Notes under the pieces: model-generated
Databases searched by the model: none
What the model was told of the DNA's origin: nothing
What the model saw: the letters and a program-made list of their open reading frames with translations, nothing else
Source of the DNA: Sphingobacteriales bacterium 39-19
GTDB lineage: Bacteria; Bacteroidota; Bacteroidia; Chitinophagales; Chitinophagaceae
Direction: 5' to 3'
DNA length: 64,000 nt
Assembly (NCBI GenBank): GCA_001898465.1
Contig: MKTX01000001.1
Coordinates: forward strand, 248,001-312,000
Shown here: positions 1 to 8,074 of the stretch, piece by piece
How positions within the stretch are numbered: position 1 is the first letter of the stretch
Layout: each line of letters begins with the position of its first letter
Program-made: the position numbers and the translations under genes

Positions 1-1
1 G

Positions 2-976
2 CGGTTTACAGCATTAAGCCGTGAATATCGCAGCCTTGAGAAGATAGTAAATGCAAGAAATGAGTATGTAAAATTGCTGGAAGATATTGAATTCAATAAA
101 GAAGTATTACAATCGGATGATGATGAAATGAGGGAAATGGCCAAAATAGAATTACCGGGACTGGATGAAAAGAAAACAGACCTGGAAAAGCAACTCCGCA
201 ACCTACTTATTCCTAAGGATCCCTATGATGAAAAGAATGCAATTTTGGAAATACGGGCAGGTACCGGTGGCGATGAAGCATCCTTATTTGCCGGGGATTT
301 GTTCAGGATGTATTTAAAATATTGTGAAAAACAAGGTTGGAAAACCGCTTTGCTGAGTGAAAGTGAAGGTACGGTAGGGGGCTATAAAGAAGTACAATTA
401 GAAGTAACGGGTGAAGATGTATATGGTATTTTAAAATTTGAGAGTGGCGTACACCGGGTACAAAGAGTACCAGATACTGAAGCCAGTGGCAGGGTTCATA
501 CCAGTGCAGCAACTGTGGCCGTAATGCCCGAAGCCGATGAGGTAGACTTTGAATTAAAAGACAGTGATGTAAAAATGGAAACAGCCCGAAGTGGCGGGGC
601 GGGTGGCCAAAACGTAAATAAAGTAGAAACAAAAGTATTTTTAACCCATATACCCACCGGCGTAACCGTAGTGTGCCAAACAGAACGTACCCAATTGGCT
701 AACCGTGAAAAAGCGATGGAGATGCTACGAACCAGGTTGTATGATGAACAAGTGAGAAAACAGGAAGAAGAAATTGCCCGCAGAAGAAAAAGCCTGGTGA
801 GTACGGGAGACAGGAGCGCTAAAATAAGAACTTATAATTTTCCGCAGGGCAGAGTAACGGATCACCGGATAGGGCTTACCGTTTATAACTTAGATGCCGT
901 ACTCAATGGAGAGTTACAAGAATTTATAGATGCATTACAGTTTGCAGAGAATGCCGAAAAGCTCACAAATCCTTAA
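2..976 (+). CDS. prfA: Peptide chain release factor 1 (5' truncated by the window edge)
   Basis: Release factor 1 recognises UAA and UAG stop codons and triggers peptidyl-tRNA hydrolysis on the ribosome. The reading frame is open to base 2, so the N-terminal part of domain 1 lies outside the window; the TTG at position 74 is only an internal codon. The codon-recognition tripeptide is P-D-T within [10 protein letters not shown], which fits the RF1 pattern P-x-T and excludes RF2 (SPF). The catalytic GGQ is in [11 protein letters not shown], and the C-terminal [20 protein letters not shown] block is typical. A UAA stop ends the gene. Identification is secure; only the true start is unknown. Confidence 0.97.
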   Translation, partial: RFTALSREYRSLEKIVNARNEYVKLLEDIEFNKEVLQSDDDEMREMAKIELPGLDEKKTDLEKQLRNLLIPKDPYDEKNAILEIRAGTGGDEASLFAGDLFRMYLKYCEKQGWKTALLSESEGTVGGYKEVQLEVTGEDVYGILKFESGVHRVQRVPDTEASGRVHTSAATVAVMPEADEVDFELKDSDVKMETARSGGAGGQNVNKVETKVFLTHIPTGVTVVCQTERTQLANREKAMEMLRTRLYDEQVRKQEEEIARRRKSLVSTGDRSAKIRTYNFPQGRVTDHRIGLTVYNLDAVLNGELQEFIDALQFAENAEKLTNP

Positions 977-991
977 GTTGGCTGCAAGTTT
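977..991 (+). repeat. Left copy of a 15-bp inverted repeat flanking a lipoprotein gene
   Basis: GTTGGCTGCAAGTTT begins immediately after the prfA stop codon. Its reverse complement occurs at 1486-1500 with one mismatch (14 of 15 positions). The two copies bracket a single small AT-rich gene like the ends of a cassette. This is seen directly; mobility is inference. Confidence 0.6.
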
Positions 992-1097
992 TATTGACCA
1001 CAACATTTTTAAAGAAAATATTTAATTCTGCATTTGTTTTTTTGACTTTGTGCAATGTTTTTTACCTTATTTCTTATCTTCATTAAAATACAATGTT

Positions 1098-1487
1098 ATG
1101 AAACATTTACTCCTTATTATACTTTTAGCAAATAGTTTAGTAGGACTAAATTCTTGTAAGAAGGATTCTTCAGAAAGTAGGATTTTAATAAATTTTATTA
1201 ATAAAACTGGCTCAGAAATTCAAAGTGCAACAGCAGACAATATTCAAATTGGAAATATTGCAGACAATGAGCAAACTGGGTTTATAAGTTTTGATCACTT
1301 TAGAACCGACACTCAAATGCCAGATTGTGATTTTATTGGGATACTTCAAAATGATACTTTGAATAGTACAGCAAAATTCTATTTTTGTGGAACTGAGAAA
1401 TCTCAATTAAAAGCTGGACAATATAATATTGAAATTAAACTTTCCACAATTGGATCTAACAAATATTTTGACTTACATTTTAGGTAA
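1098..1487 (+). CDS. Small predicted lipoprotein of unknown function
   Basis: This 129-residue protein starts with MKHLLLIILLANSLVGLNSC, a type II signal peptide whose lipobox Cys is followed by KKDSS, so a membrane-anchored lipoprotein is expected. An in-frame start at 1050 would add 16 residues ahead of the signal peptide and is less likely. The mature part is short and predicted mostly beta, with two further cysteines, and matches no family I recognise. Its codons are clearly more AT-rich than those of prfA and tatC, and it sits alone between inverted-repeat copies at 977-991 and 1486-1500. Recent acquisition is plausible but not proven. Confidence 0.6.
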   Translation: MKHLLLIILLANSLVGLNSCKKDSSESRILINFINKTGSEIQSATADNIQIGNIADNEQTGFISFDHFRTDTQMPDCDFIGILQNDTLNSTAKFYFCGTEKSQLKAGQYNIEIKLSTIGSNKYFDLHFR

Positions 1488-1500
1488 ACCTGCAGCCAAC
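1486..1500 (-). repeat. Right copy of the 15-bp inverted repeat
   Basis: AAACCTGCAGCCAAC overlaps the last codon region of the lipoprotein gene. It is the reverse complement, with one mismatch, of 977-991. The inverted arrangement around one gene suggests a cassette or a decayed mobile unit. Confidence 0.6.
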
Positions 1501-1950
1501 ACGAGGGTTTTATGCAAGTGTGGCTCATTGGAATTATAACCAACCACATAATCTTTTCTGTACTTCGGTTCGGGACATGAAGAATAATCCTGAACTTTTG
1601 TACTTAATATATAACTTTATCAAAAAGCCAGGCATCTGTTCTAGGCAGTAGGAATTCTAATTCCACACCTGTATAAAGCCCTGACCGTTTAAAAAAACAA
1701 CCCGGATTTTATCCCACTTATTTATTCATTCTTCTTGTTTACAAATTTTTAACAGACAGGCCAAAACTTGGCATCTCTTTTGTTCGTATATATATACTAC
1801 ATAAATAGTAAATTTTCTCATAAGCAGTTAGTTTTGGTAAACGGCTCCTGTTTCTACAGGAGCCTTCTCATAAGATCTGAACTTATTCTAAATAAAATAA
1901 GTTTTATCACATGAGTCGCTTACTTAACTTCGCATTTTTAAAAACATGTA
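1501..1950. other. Intergenic region of about 450 bp without a recognisable gene
   Basis: No open frame of convincing length or composition is seen on either strand. Structure present: GGAATT-CT-AATTCC, a 6-2-6 dyad at 1651-1664, and a 9-bp hairpin at 1843-1864. The first 100 bases follow the right inverted-repeat copy and may be the tail of the same cassette-like element. The tatC promoter must lie in the second half. Confidence 0.5.
1843..1864 (+). terminator. Perfect 9-bp hairpin upstream of tatC
   Basis: GGCTCCTGT and ACAGGAGCC pair perfectly around the tetraloop TTCT. Only a poor U-tract follows (TTCTCAT), so it could be a terminator for transcription entering from the left or a leader hairpin of tatC, whose coding region begins about 90 bp downstream. 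Confidence 0.4.
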
Positions 1951-2835
1951 GTGAATACCTCCGCCGAAAAAGAGAGGAAAGCCCTCTTTAAAAAAATAAA
2001 GAATAAAATGAACCCGAATGGGGAGATGAGCTTTGTAGATCATCTTGAAGAATTACGCTGGCATATTGCCCGGTCCTTATTAGTATGGCTGGCGGCTGCC
2101 ATTCTCATTTTCATTTATATTGATTTTGTATATGACCAGATTATTTATGCCCCGGCACAATCAGATTTTGTAACCTATATCTATTTCTGCAAATTTGGCC
2201 ATATGATCGGGCTGGGAGACGGATTGTGCATGCCACCTGTAAACATCGCATTACAGGGCATTACAGTGAGCGGCCCGTTTATGAGTGCATTAAATATTGC
2301 CATGGTAGGCGGCATTGTATTGGCTTTCCCTTATTTATTTTGGGAATTATGGCGTTTCATTAAACCTGCCTTATCACCCAAAGAAATTAAAAGTGCCAGG
2401 GGAAGCATTTTTTGGGTATCTCTTTGTTTCTTTTCAGGCGCCGCTTTTGGATATTACCTTCTGGCACCTTTTACTTTCAATTTCTTAGCAAACTTTAAAT
2501 TAGGCTCTGCCTCTACTTATAAGTATTTACCCACACTGGATGATTATATTGAAACACTTACCAATATCATATTGGGATGCGGAATTGCATTTGAATTGCC
2601 CGTTTTAGCATTTGTACTGGCAAAGATTGGATTAATTAATGCCGCTTTTATGCGCCGCTACCGCAAATATGCAGTCGTTATTATTTTAATTGTAGCTGCT
2701 GTAATTACGCCCTCCCCGGATTGGACGAGCCAGGCAATTGTCTCTTTTCCCTTATTATTATTATATGAATTAAGTGTGATTATTACAGCCCGGGTTGATA
2801 AAAAGAAAGTAAAAGAAGAGAAAGAATGGAGCTAA
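1951..2835 (+). CDS. tatC: Sec-independent (twin-arginine) translocase subunit TatC
   Basis: TatC is the inner-membrane receptor for twin-arginine signal peptides and exports folded, often cofactor-containing proteins. The diagnostic N-terminal motif MSFVDHLEELRWHI is present near residues 26-39. About six membrane segments follow, with FPYLFWELWRFIKPALSPKE after the second and ITPSPDWTSQ near the C-terminus. At 294 residues it is slightly longer than average. The start is uncertain: GTG at 1951 is the first possible codon after an in-frame stop, and ATG at 2008 would give MNPNGEMSFVDHLEE. No tatA or tatB gene is adjacent. The family assignment is secure. Confidence 0.95.
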   Translation: MNTSAEKERKALFKKIKNKMNPNGEMSFVDHLEELRWHIARSLLVWLAAAILIFIYIDFVYDQIIYAPAQSDFVTYIYFCKFGHMIGLGDGLCMPPVNIALQGITVSGPFMSALNIAMVGGIVLAFPYLFWELWRFIKPALSPKEIKSARGSIFWVSLCFFSGAAFGYYLLAPFTFNFLANFKLGSASTYKYLPTLDDYIETLTNIILGCGIAFELPVLAFVLAKIGLINAAFMRRYRKYAVVIILIVAAVITPSPDWTSQAIVSFPLLLLYELSVIITARVDKKKVKEEKEWS

Positions 2836-2890
2836 GCCGGGGTAAAAAATATTTTTAAAACGAGGGTTGGGTCATGTATTAAAACCTGTT

Positions 2891-3541
2891 ATGGCAAATC
2901 TAAGATTAAAAGCTGTTCAAAACCTGGTTCCGCTGCAAAGGCTTTTACTTGGGGTAATGGTTGCATGTATTGTTTATTTCATATCAAGACATTTGCCTTT
3001 TTATCTCACGGCACTTATTACCTGGAATGGTTTTGCCTTTACTTATTTACTGGTAAACTGGTATTTGATTTTATCATTACCTCTATCTCATTTAAAAAGA
3101 AAAGCGGCAACTGAAGATGGTACTACCGGTTTTGTTTTTGTAATGGTTTTACTTTTTTCTGCAGCAGGCCTATGGATTGTTCTGCTGATGTTAAAAGCAG
3201 ACATTACCTCCATCAATAAAATTATATTAACCCTTTTGGCGATCCTGGGCAGCATGCTTTCCTGGGCACTGGTGCATACTTTTTTTACTTTTCATTATGC
3301 GCATCTTTTTTATTCGCCTAACAGTAAAAAAGGGCTTGATTTTCCCGGTGATGAAGAACCGGATTATTTAGACTTTGCCTATTTTTCTTTTGTAATAGGC
3401 TGTACGTTCCAGGTTTCTGATGTAGCTATCCGGGAAAAAAAATTCAGACGGCTTGTATTGCTGCACGGATTATTGGCTTTCCTGCTAAATACCTTTGTAA
3501 TTGCCCTATGTATAAGCATCATCAGCAATCTTATAAAATAA
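2891..3541 (+). CDS. DUF1345 family membrane protein
   Basis: This protein of about 216 residues has four to five hydrophobic segments and the hallmark DUF1345 block: HTFFTFHYAHLFY, then GLDFPGDEEPDYLDFAYFSF and GCTFQVSDV. The family is widespread and has no established function. I start at the ATG at 2891 (MANLRLKAV); a TTG at 2867 would add eight residues. It lies 55 bp after tatC in the same direction and may be co-transcribed. A strong bidirectional hairpin follows the stop. Confidence 0.85.
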   Translation: MANLRLKAVQNLVPLQRLLLGVMVACIVYFISRHLPFYLTALITWNGFAFTYLLVNWYLILSLPLSHLKRKAATEDGTTGFVFVMVLLFSAAGLWIVLLMLKADITSINKIILTLLAILGSMLSWALVHTFFTFHYAHLFYSPNSKKGLDFPGDEEPDYLDFAYFSFVIGCTFQVSDVAIREKKFRRLVLLHGLLAFLLNTFVIALCISIISNLIK

Positions 3542-3569
3542 TAGCCCACCCCGGTGAAGGGCGGGCTAT
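3541..3569. terminator. Bidirectional rho-independent terminator
   Basis: ATAGCCC(A)CCC pairs with GGG(C)GGGCTAT around a 7-nt loop, with a single A-C mismatch. A T-rich stretch follows on the plus strand (ATTTTTATACTTTTT). It lies between the convergent DUF1345 gene and the lipoprotein gene ending at 3589, so it probably serves both. Confidence 0.8.
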
Positions 3570-3588
3570 ATTCCCATTTTTATACTTT

Positions 3589-4095
3589 TTACTGAACTAC
3601 TTCCTTTGCTTTATCACCCACTTTTTTTGAAGCATCTTTAATAGCACCGGCAGCCTCTTGGGCGCCTTCTTTTACCGCTCCGGCAGCATCTTTTACTCCT
3701 TCTTTGGTAGCATCCCATGCATTTGAAACTGCGTTTCCTGCTTTATCAAAAAATGCACCTGCCTTATTTACTGCTTCTCCTTCTTGTAAAGAAATGGTTT
3801 TCCCCTCTTTGTTTTTCACTTCTCCCTTCAGGGTAATTACGGTTCCGTCTTCCAGCACAACATCTTTTGTAGTGGCTACCCAGGCGCCATTTTGATACTG
3901 CATTACTTTACCATCTTTAAACATCACATCGCCTTCTGTAGCAGTAAAGCTAAGGCTGGGAGCAGAGCTAACCAGGGTATCCGCAGGGGTGGTACTAACC
4001 ATTGTATCCATTGGGGTTGTTTCGGTTTTCGTTTCATTTCCTGCACAAGAAGCTAATAAAGCTACTATGGCAGCAAGTCCTAATACTTTTTTCAT
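3589..4095 (-). CDS. Lipoprotein with DUF6799-like domain and amphipathic C-terminal repeats
   Basis: The 168-residue product has a type II signal peptide ending LLASC at Cys17, then a Thr/Ser-rich linker. Residues about 52-100 (MFKDGKVMQYQNGAWVATTK followed by VVLEDGTVITLKGEV) resemble the short beta-rich DUF6799 domain common in Bacteroidota. The C-terminal 60 residues are Ala/Lys/Glu-rich near-repeats (AKEGVKDAAGAVKEGAQ-like) that should form an amphipathic helix as in LEA- or apolipoprotein-like proteins. A role in envelope stress protection would be a guess. It is monocistronic. Confidence 0.7.
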   Translation of the reverse strand: MKKVLGLAAIVALLASCAGNETKTETTPMDTMVSTTPADTLVSSAPSLSFTATEGDVMFKDGKVMQYQNGAWVATTKDVVLEDGTVITLKGEVKNKEGKTISLQEGEAVNKAGAFFDKAGNAVSNAWDATKEGVKDAAGAVKEGAQEAAGAIKDASKKVGDKAKEVVQ

Positions 4096-4294
4096 TCTTT
4101 TTGTTTTAATGATTTATAATATGATTACGCATAAACGTATAAGGTTTTAGGATTATTACATATACATTTATTTTTTATTTACTGCAAGCCTTATGCCTGT
4201 TTATTATATATTCATCATTTTGGTTTTTGCTAAAATGGCAGTCGGGTTTCAAAGGAATACTTTTTGTATGTTTACGGATAAATAATGTAAAAAA

Positions 4295-4990
4295 ATGACG
4301 CCAGGAATTTTAATTGTATCCTTAATTTTTATGGGGTTGGGTATGTGGGTTCAAAGCAGGTTAAAAGGTAAATTTGCTTTATATAGTAAGATGCCCACCA
4401 GCAGCGGAATGAGTGGCGCCGATATTGCCCGGAAAATGCTTAATGATAATGGCATTTACGATGTAAAGATCACGGCAGTAGAAGGCCAGCTAACCGATCA
4501 TTATAACCCCGCCAATAAAACCGTAAACCTAAGCCCGGATGTGTATGCAGGCCGCTCGGTAGCAGCTGCGGCTGTAGCGGCGCATGAATGTGGCCATGCA
4601 GTACAACATGCTAAGGCTTATTCCATGCTTACGCTAAGAAGCAAACTGGTTCCGGCTGTAAATATCAGCAGTAAACTTAGCCAATGGATTATTTTAATAG
4701 GGCTGGGTATACTGGGTTTCGGCCATGGCAGCCCCACTGTTTTATTAATAGGTATTATACTGTTTGCTGTTACTACTTTATTTACATTAATTACCTTACC
4801 GGTAGAATTTGATGCTTCGAACCGTGCCCTGGCCTGGCTCAATCAAGCCCATATTACTACCACGCCCGAATATGACGGCGCCAAAGATGCCTTAAAATGG
4901 GCTGCCTTAACCTATGTGGTAGCCGCCCTGGCAAGTTTAGCCATGCTATTTCAATATGTAATGATATTTTTGGGACGGAGAAATGATTAG
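4295..4990 (+). CDS. Membrane-associated neutral zinc metallopeptidase (YugP family)
   Basis: The 231-residue protein has an N-terminal membrane helix, the zinc motif HECGHAVQH (an HExxH variant) near residues 99-107, two more hydrophobic segments, and LPVEFDASNRAL, where the Glu is the likely third ligand. The layout matches the Zn-peptidase_2/YugP family of putative membrane proteases with unknown substrates. A -7-like TACTTTTTG lies about 30 bp upstream of the ATG. It stands alone between the lipoprotein gene and clpP. The family call is firm; the physiological role is unknown. Confidence 0.85.
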   Translation: MTPGILIVSLIFMGLGMWVQSRLKGKFALYSKMPTSSGMSGADIARKMLNDNGIYDVKITAVEGQLTDHYNPANKTVNLSPDVYAGRSVAAAAVAAHECGHAVQHAKAYSMLTLRSKLVPAVNISSKLSQWIILIGLGILGFGHGSPTVLLIGIILFAVTTLFTLITLPVEFDASNRALAWLNQAHITTTPEYDGAKDALKWAALTYVVAALASLAMLFQYVMIFLGRRND

Positions 4991-5066
4991 ATCCACTAGT
5001 TTTATAAAAAATAAAAAACCATCGCCAGTTCAATAAAATATTTCATCATAACTATAAATAACAATA

Positions 5067-5786
5067 ATGGATTTTGAAAAAGAGTTTGAAAAATATGCCA
5101 TAAAACATAAAGGCATTAGCAGTAACTTATTGAATGATTATTCAAAAAAGAACAGTTCTCTTGCCCACGCAAACCCATACCTGGTAACGGGGCTCACACC
5201 CAATATTATTGAAGAGCGCCCCATGAATGTAGCTGTAATGGATGTATATAGCCGGCTGATGATGGACCGGATTATATTTTTAGGATACCCGATAAGTGAT
5301 GAAGTGGCAAATATAGTAACGGCACAATTGCTTTTCTTAGAAAGTACAGACCGTACACGGGATATACAAATGTATATTAATAGCCCGGGAGGCAGTGTTC
5401 ATGCGGGTTTGGGTATGTACGACACCATGCAGTTCATTACCCCCGATGTGGCAACTATTTGTACAGGCATGGCCGCCAGTATGGCACAGGTACTGATGTG
5501 TGCCGGTACCAAAGGAAAACGTACCGCATTAAAACATAGCCGTATTATGATGCACCAACCCAGCGCCGGAGCCGGCGGGCAGGCATCGGATATTGAGATC
5601 ACCGTAAATGAAATTCGCAAACTTAAAAAAGAACTCTACGAAATCATTGCATTCCATAGCGGGCAAACAATAGAAAAAGTTGAAAAAGATTGCGACCGGG
5701 ATAAATGGCTTACCGCTATAGAAGCTAAGGAATACGGCCTGGTAGATGAAGTGTTGCTCACCAATCCCCGAAAAGAGAATAAATAA
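5067..5786 (+). CDS. clpP: ATP-dependent Clp protease proteolytic subunit (paralog 1)
   Basis: ClpP forms the tetradecameric serine-protease chamber that works with ClpX or other Clp ATPases. The catalytic triad is visible: Ser138 in GMAAS, His163 in MMHQPSAG and Asp212 in RDKW, with NSPGGS forming the oxyanion region. The protein has 239 residues, longer than the usual 195-210, because of an N-terminal extension of about 40 residues that may be a propeptide or an adaptor surface. A second clpP begins 32 bp downstream; clpX lies at 9256. Identification is secure. Confidence 0.95.
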   Translation: MDFEKEFEKYAIKHKGISSNLLNDYSKKNSSLAHANPYLVTGLTPNIIEERPMNVAVMDVYSRLMMDRIIFLGYPISDEVANIVTAQLLFLESTDRTRDIQMYINSPGGSVHAGLGMYDTMQFITPDVATICTGMAASMAQVLMCAGTKGKRTALKHSRIMMHQPSAGAGGQASDIEITVNEIRKLKKELYEIIAFHSGQTIEKVEKDCDRDKWLTAIEAKEYGLVDEVLLTNPRKENK

Positions 5787-5818
5787 AAATCATTTAAAAG
5801 ACTTTCAAATAAAAATAT

Positions 5819-6430
5819 ATGAATAAAAGATTTGAAGAAGAAGAAGAATCTCCCGAAATGCCCCAGGTAGAAAACCCAATGGAAAAAATGCTGAGCGGAT
5901 GGCGTTTCGACAAAAAATTTATAGAACAACGTAAAGTGTTTTTATGGGGTGCGGTAGAAGATAAAACAGCAAAAGATATTACCGACCGCTTACTATATTT
6001 GGAAGCCATCGACCCCGGGAAAGAAATTTCATTTTATATAAACAGCCCCGGGGGTGTAGTTACCAGCGGCATGGTTATTTACGACACCATGCAAATGATC
6101 AGCTCGCCGGTAAGTACCATTTGTATGGGTATGGCAGCCAGCATGGGCAGTATCTTATTAAGCGGGGGCAAAAAAGGACACCGCTTTATTTTTCCGCATG
6201 GCGAAGTAATGATACACCAACCCAGCGGCGGTGGGCGGGGCACCAGCGCCGATCTTGAAATAATGGCCTTGCAAATGCAAAAAACAAAAGAAATGGGCGC
6301 CCGCCTGTTAGCAAAAAATTGCGGCAAAACTTATGAAAAAATATTAAAAGATTTTGACCGGGATTATTGGATGGATGCGAAAGAAAGTGTGGCTTACGGT
6401 ATTGTGGATGGCATTATAGATAAATTATAA
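5819..6430 (+). CDS. clpP: ATP-dependent Clp protease proteolytic subunit (paralog 2)
   Basis: This second, diverged ClpP has 203 residues and an intact triad: Ser108 in GMAASMGS, His133 in MIHQPSGG and Asp182 in RDYW. Its N-terminus is acidic (MNKRFEEEEESPEMP) and differs completely from that of the upstream copy, so the copies are not a recent duplication. In organisms with two ClpPs the proteins can form mixed or separate rings; which applies here cannot be read from sequence. It is probably co-transcribed with paralog 1, and a strong terminator follows at 6454. Confidence 0.94.
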   Translation: MNKRFEEEEESPEMPQVENPMEKMLSGWRFDKKFIEQRKVFLWGAVEDKTAKDITDRLLYLEAIDPGKEISFYINSPGGVVTSGMVIYDTMQMISSPVSTICMGMAASMGSILLSGGKKGHRFIFPHGEVMIHQPSGGGRGTSADLEIMALQMQKTKEMGARLLAKNCGKTYEKILKDFDRDYWMDAKESVAYGIVDGIIDKL

Positions 6431-6453
6431 TTTTTATGAACCCCGAATGAAGT

Positions 6454-6484
6454 AAAAAAGCGGAAAAATGATTTCCGCTTTTTT
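6454..6484. terminator. Bidirectional rho-independent terminator
   Basis: The arms AAAAAAGCGGAAA and TTTCCGCTTTTTT are perfectly complementary (13 bp) around the loop AATGA. The A- and T-runs let it work in both directions, between clpP and the convergent Ppx/GppA-like gene. Confidence 0.9.
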
Positions 6485-6524
6485 ATTATGAGTATTCAAC
6501 TTATAAAACACACACTAAAAGGCT

Positions 6525-7928
6525 TTAATTAGAAGCCATTGTCATATACTGTTTATTAATCTTATCCATAATATACCCGCTGATCCATCCTACATAAGCA
6601 TAGCGGGGATAAATGAATTTTTTACCGGGGTTCCGGGTATTTACCTGTTGTATCAGTTCATCTAACCAAATAGCGCCTGCCAGCATCGCTTTTTGATCGT
6701 AGGTTTTTATTACCCGGTTAATATTCCGAAGTGTTGTAGTTGCATCTTTTGCATCCAGTGTCTTACTCACATCCGGTGTAATGAGTGTCATATAATCGGA
6801 ATATACTTTTTTACGGAATGCTGCAATATCGGCTGCGGTAATTTCTACATAATTATCATTTATTTTTTCGGGGTACATAAGCGAAGCAATACTCCATACA
6901 ATACCGCCTGATAAGTACACCACGTCCCGGGTTTTAAATTCTGTTTTATTGGCAAATTCATATACCATAAGCCGGGCCAGGCTATCATCCATAATTTTTT
7001 TTGCCGATTCTAAAAATTCTTCCAGGCTGCCCTGTGCTTTTGATTCTATTAATCGCTGAAAAGATTTTGTACCCAATGCAAAAGTTACAGGAACAAAAGA
7101 ATTCGATTCATCAAAATACCCGCCCTTTGTATTGCCGCTTCCTACATCTAACTGATCGGCAGTAAGCCGGTTTTTTTGGGGTACAATTCCTCTAAAGCTA
7201 AGTTCCGCTTCCTGCCGGGGCGTAATGTAATTTATGCGTATGCGGCTATCCAACTCTTTGGGCCGTATCACCTGTGCAAAATATTCGGTTTTGCCATACC
7301 TATCCAGGTCTTGCTTAAGGCCACTGCTAATTACAATATGAATTTTATTATAGGCAATATCATACCGTGTTTTTATAATTTGATAAAATACGGCAATGGC
7401 ATTCCGGGTTTCCACTTCACTTTGATAAGAAAGGGCTGCCGCATCAGTATTAATGGACGTGTCAGTTTTTAAAATATAATCATTCTCACTGTCTTTATGT
7501 AACTGTAACTCTATTACACTTAGTTTAATGCCCTTAGCTCCCACTTCTACGCCTGCATATAACTCACCTTCTCCATGTAATCCTTTCAGTAAAGATTCCA
7601 ATACATCTGCAATTACCGATAAGCCCTGCGAACGGTAAAGCTTTATGGCTTTTTCATAAGAAGCGGCAGCTTGTTTTTTTTGGGTAAGCCTGCTGTACAA
7701 ATTACCCAGGCCTTCGTAAGCCTGTGCCTGGTAATAAATATCCATATTTTTAATGGCTGCTGCCAATCCCTTTTTATAATACGATTCTGCCGCTTCGTAT
7801 TGTTGCGCCTCTACTAACGAAGAAGCTGTTTTCAGCATTCTTGAGGGCGCCATGTTTTGCTGGTTTTGGGCATATAATACACTGCCCATAAGCATCATCA
7901 TTACGATTAGGATATTTTTATACTTCAT
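6525..7928 (-). CDS. Exported TPR protein with a Ppx/GppA phosphatase-like domain
   Basis: Starting at the ATG at 7928 gives 467 residues with a Sec signal peptide (MKYKNILIVMMMLMGSVLYAQ). A longer frame to 8054 would bury that peptide and is rejected. Residues about 35-115 are TPR-like helices (EAAESYYKKGLAAA, then QAAASYEKAIKLY). Residues about 126-460 have the Ppx/GppA ASKHA layout: a first phosphate loop (GVEVGAKGIKLSV), the catalytic-Glu region PRQEAELSFRG (Glu240), a second phosphate loop (LDVGSGNTKGGYF) and LSGGIVW. The family normally hydrolyses polyphosphate or pppGpp in the cytoplasm. A signal peptide and TPRs imply a periplasmic role with an unknown substrate. Confidence 0.75.
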   Translation of the reverse strand: MKYKNILIVMMMLMGSVLYAQNQQNMAPSRMLKTASSLVEAQQYEAAESYYKKGLAAAIKNMDIYYQAQAYEGLGNLYSRLTQKKQAAASYEKAIKLYRSQGLSVIADVLESLLKGLHGEGELYAGVEVGAKGIKLSVIELQLHKDSENDYILKTDTSINTDAAALSYQSEVETRNAIAVFYQIIKTRYDIAYNKIHIVISSGLKQDLDRYGKTEYFAQVIRPKELDSRIRINYITPRQEAELSFRGIVPQKNRLTADQLDVGSGNTKGGYFDESNSFVPVTFALGTKSFQRLIESKAQGSLEEFLESAKKIMDDSLARLMVYEFANKTEFKTRDVVYLSGGIVWSIASLMYPEKINDNYVEITAADIAAFRKKVYSDYMTLITPDVSKTLDAKDATTTLRNINRVIKTYDQKAMLAGAIWLDELIQQVNTRNPGKKFIYPRYAYVGWISGYIMDKINKQYMTMASN

Positions 7929-8074
7929 ATTACTTGTATTAAGTTCCAATAATTCATTTTGTGGTAAAGGGCTGCTGCCAGCCAAACAAAAGTATTGCAT
8001 TCGCCATGCTGTTCTCCTTTCTTTATAATGCAGTTCTGAACAGCTTTTCAACATTTGTTAGTTATCTTTACTTC

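Noticed and set aside
7929..8074. Coding extensions of the two divergent genes at 6525-7928 and 8075-9163
   Set aside because: The longer frames overlap each other head to head and would hide the signal peptide of one gene and the likely promoter of the other.
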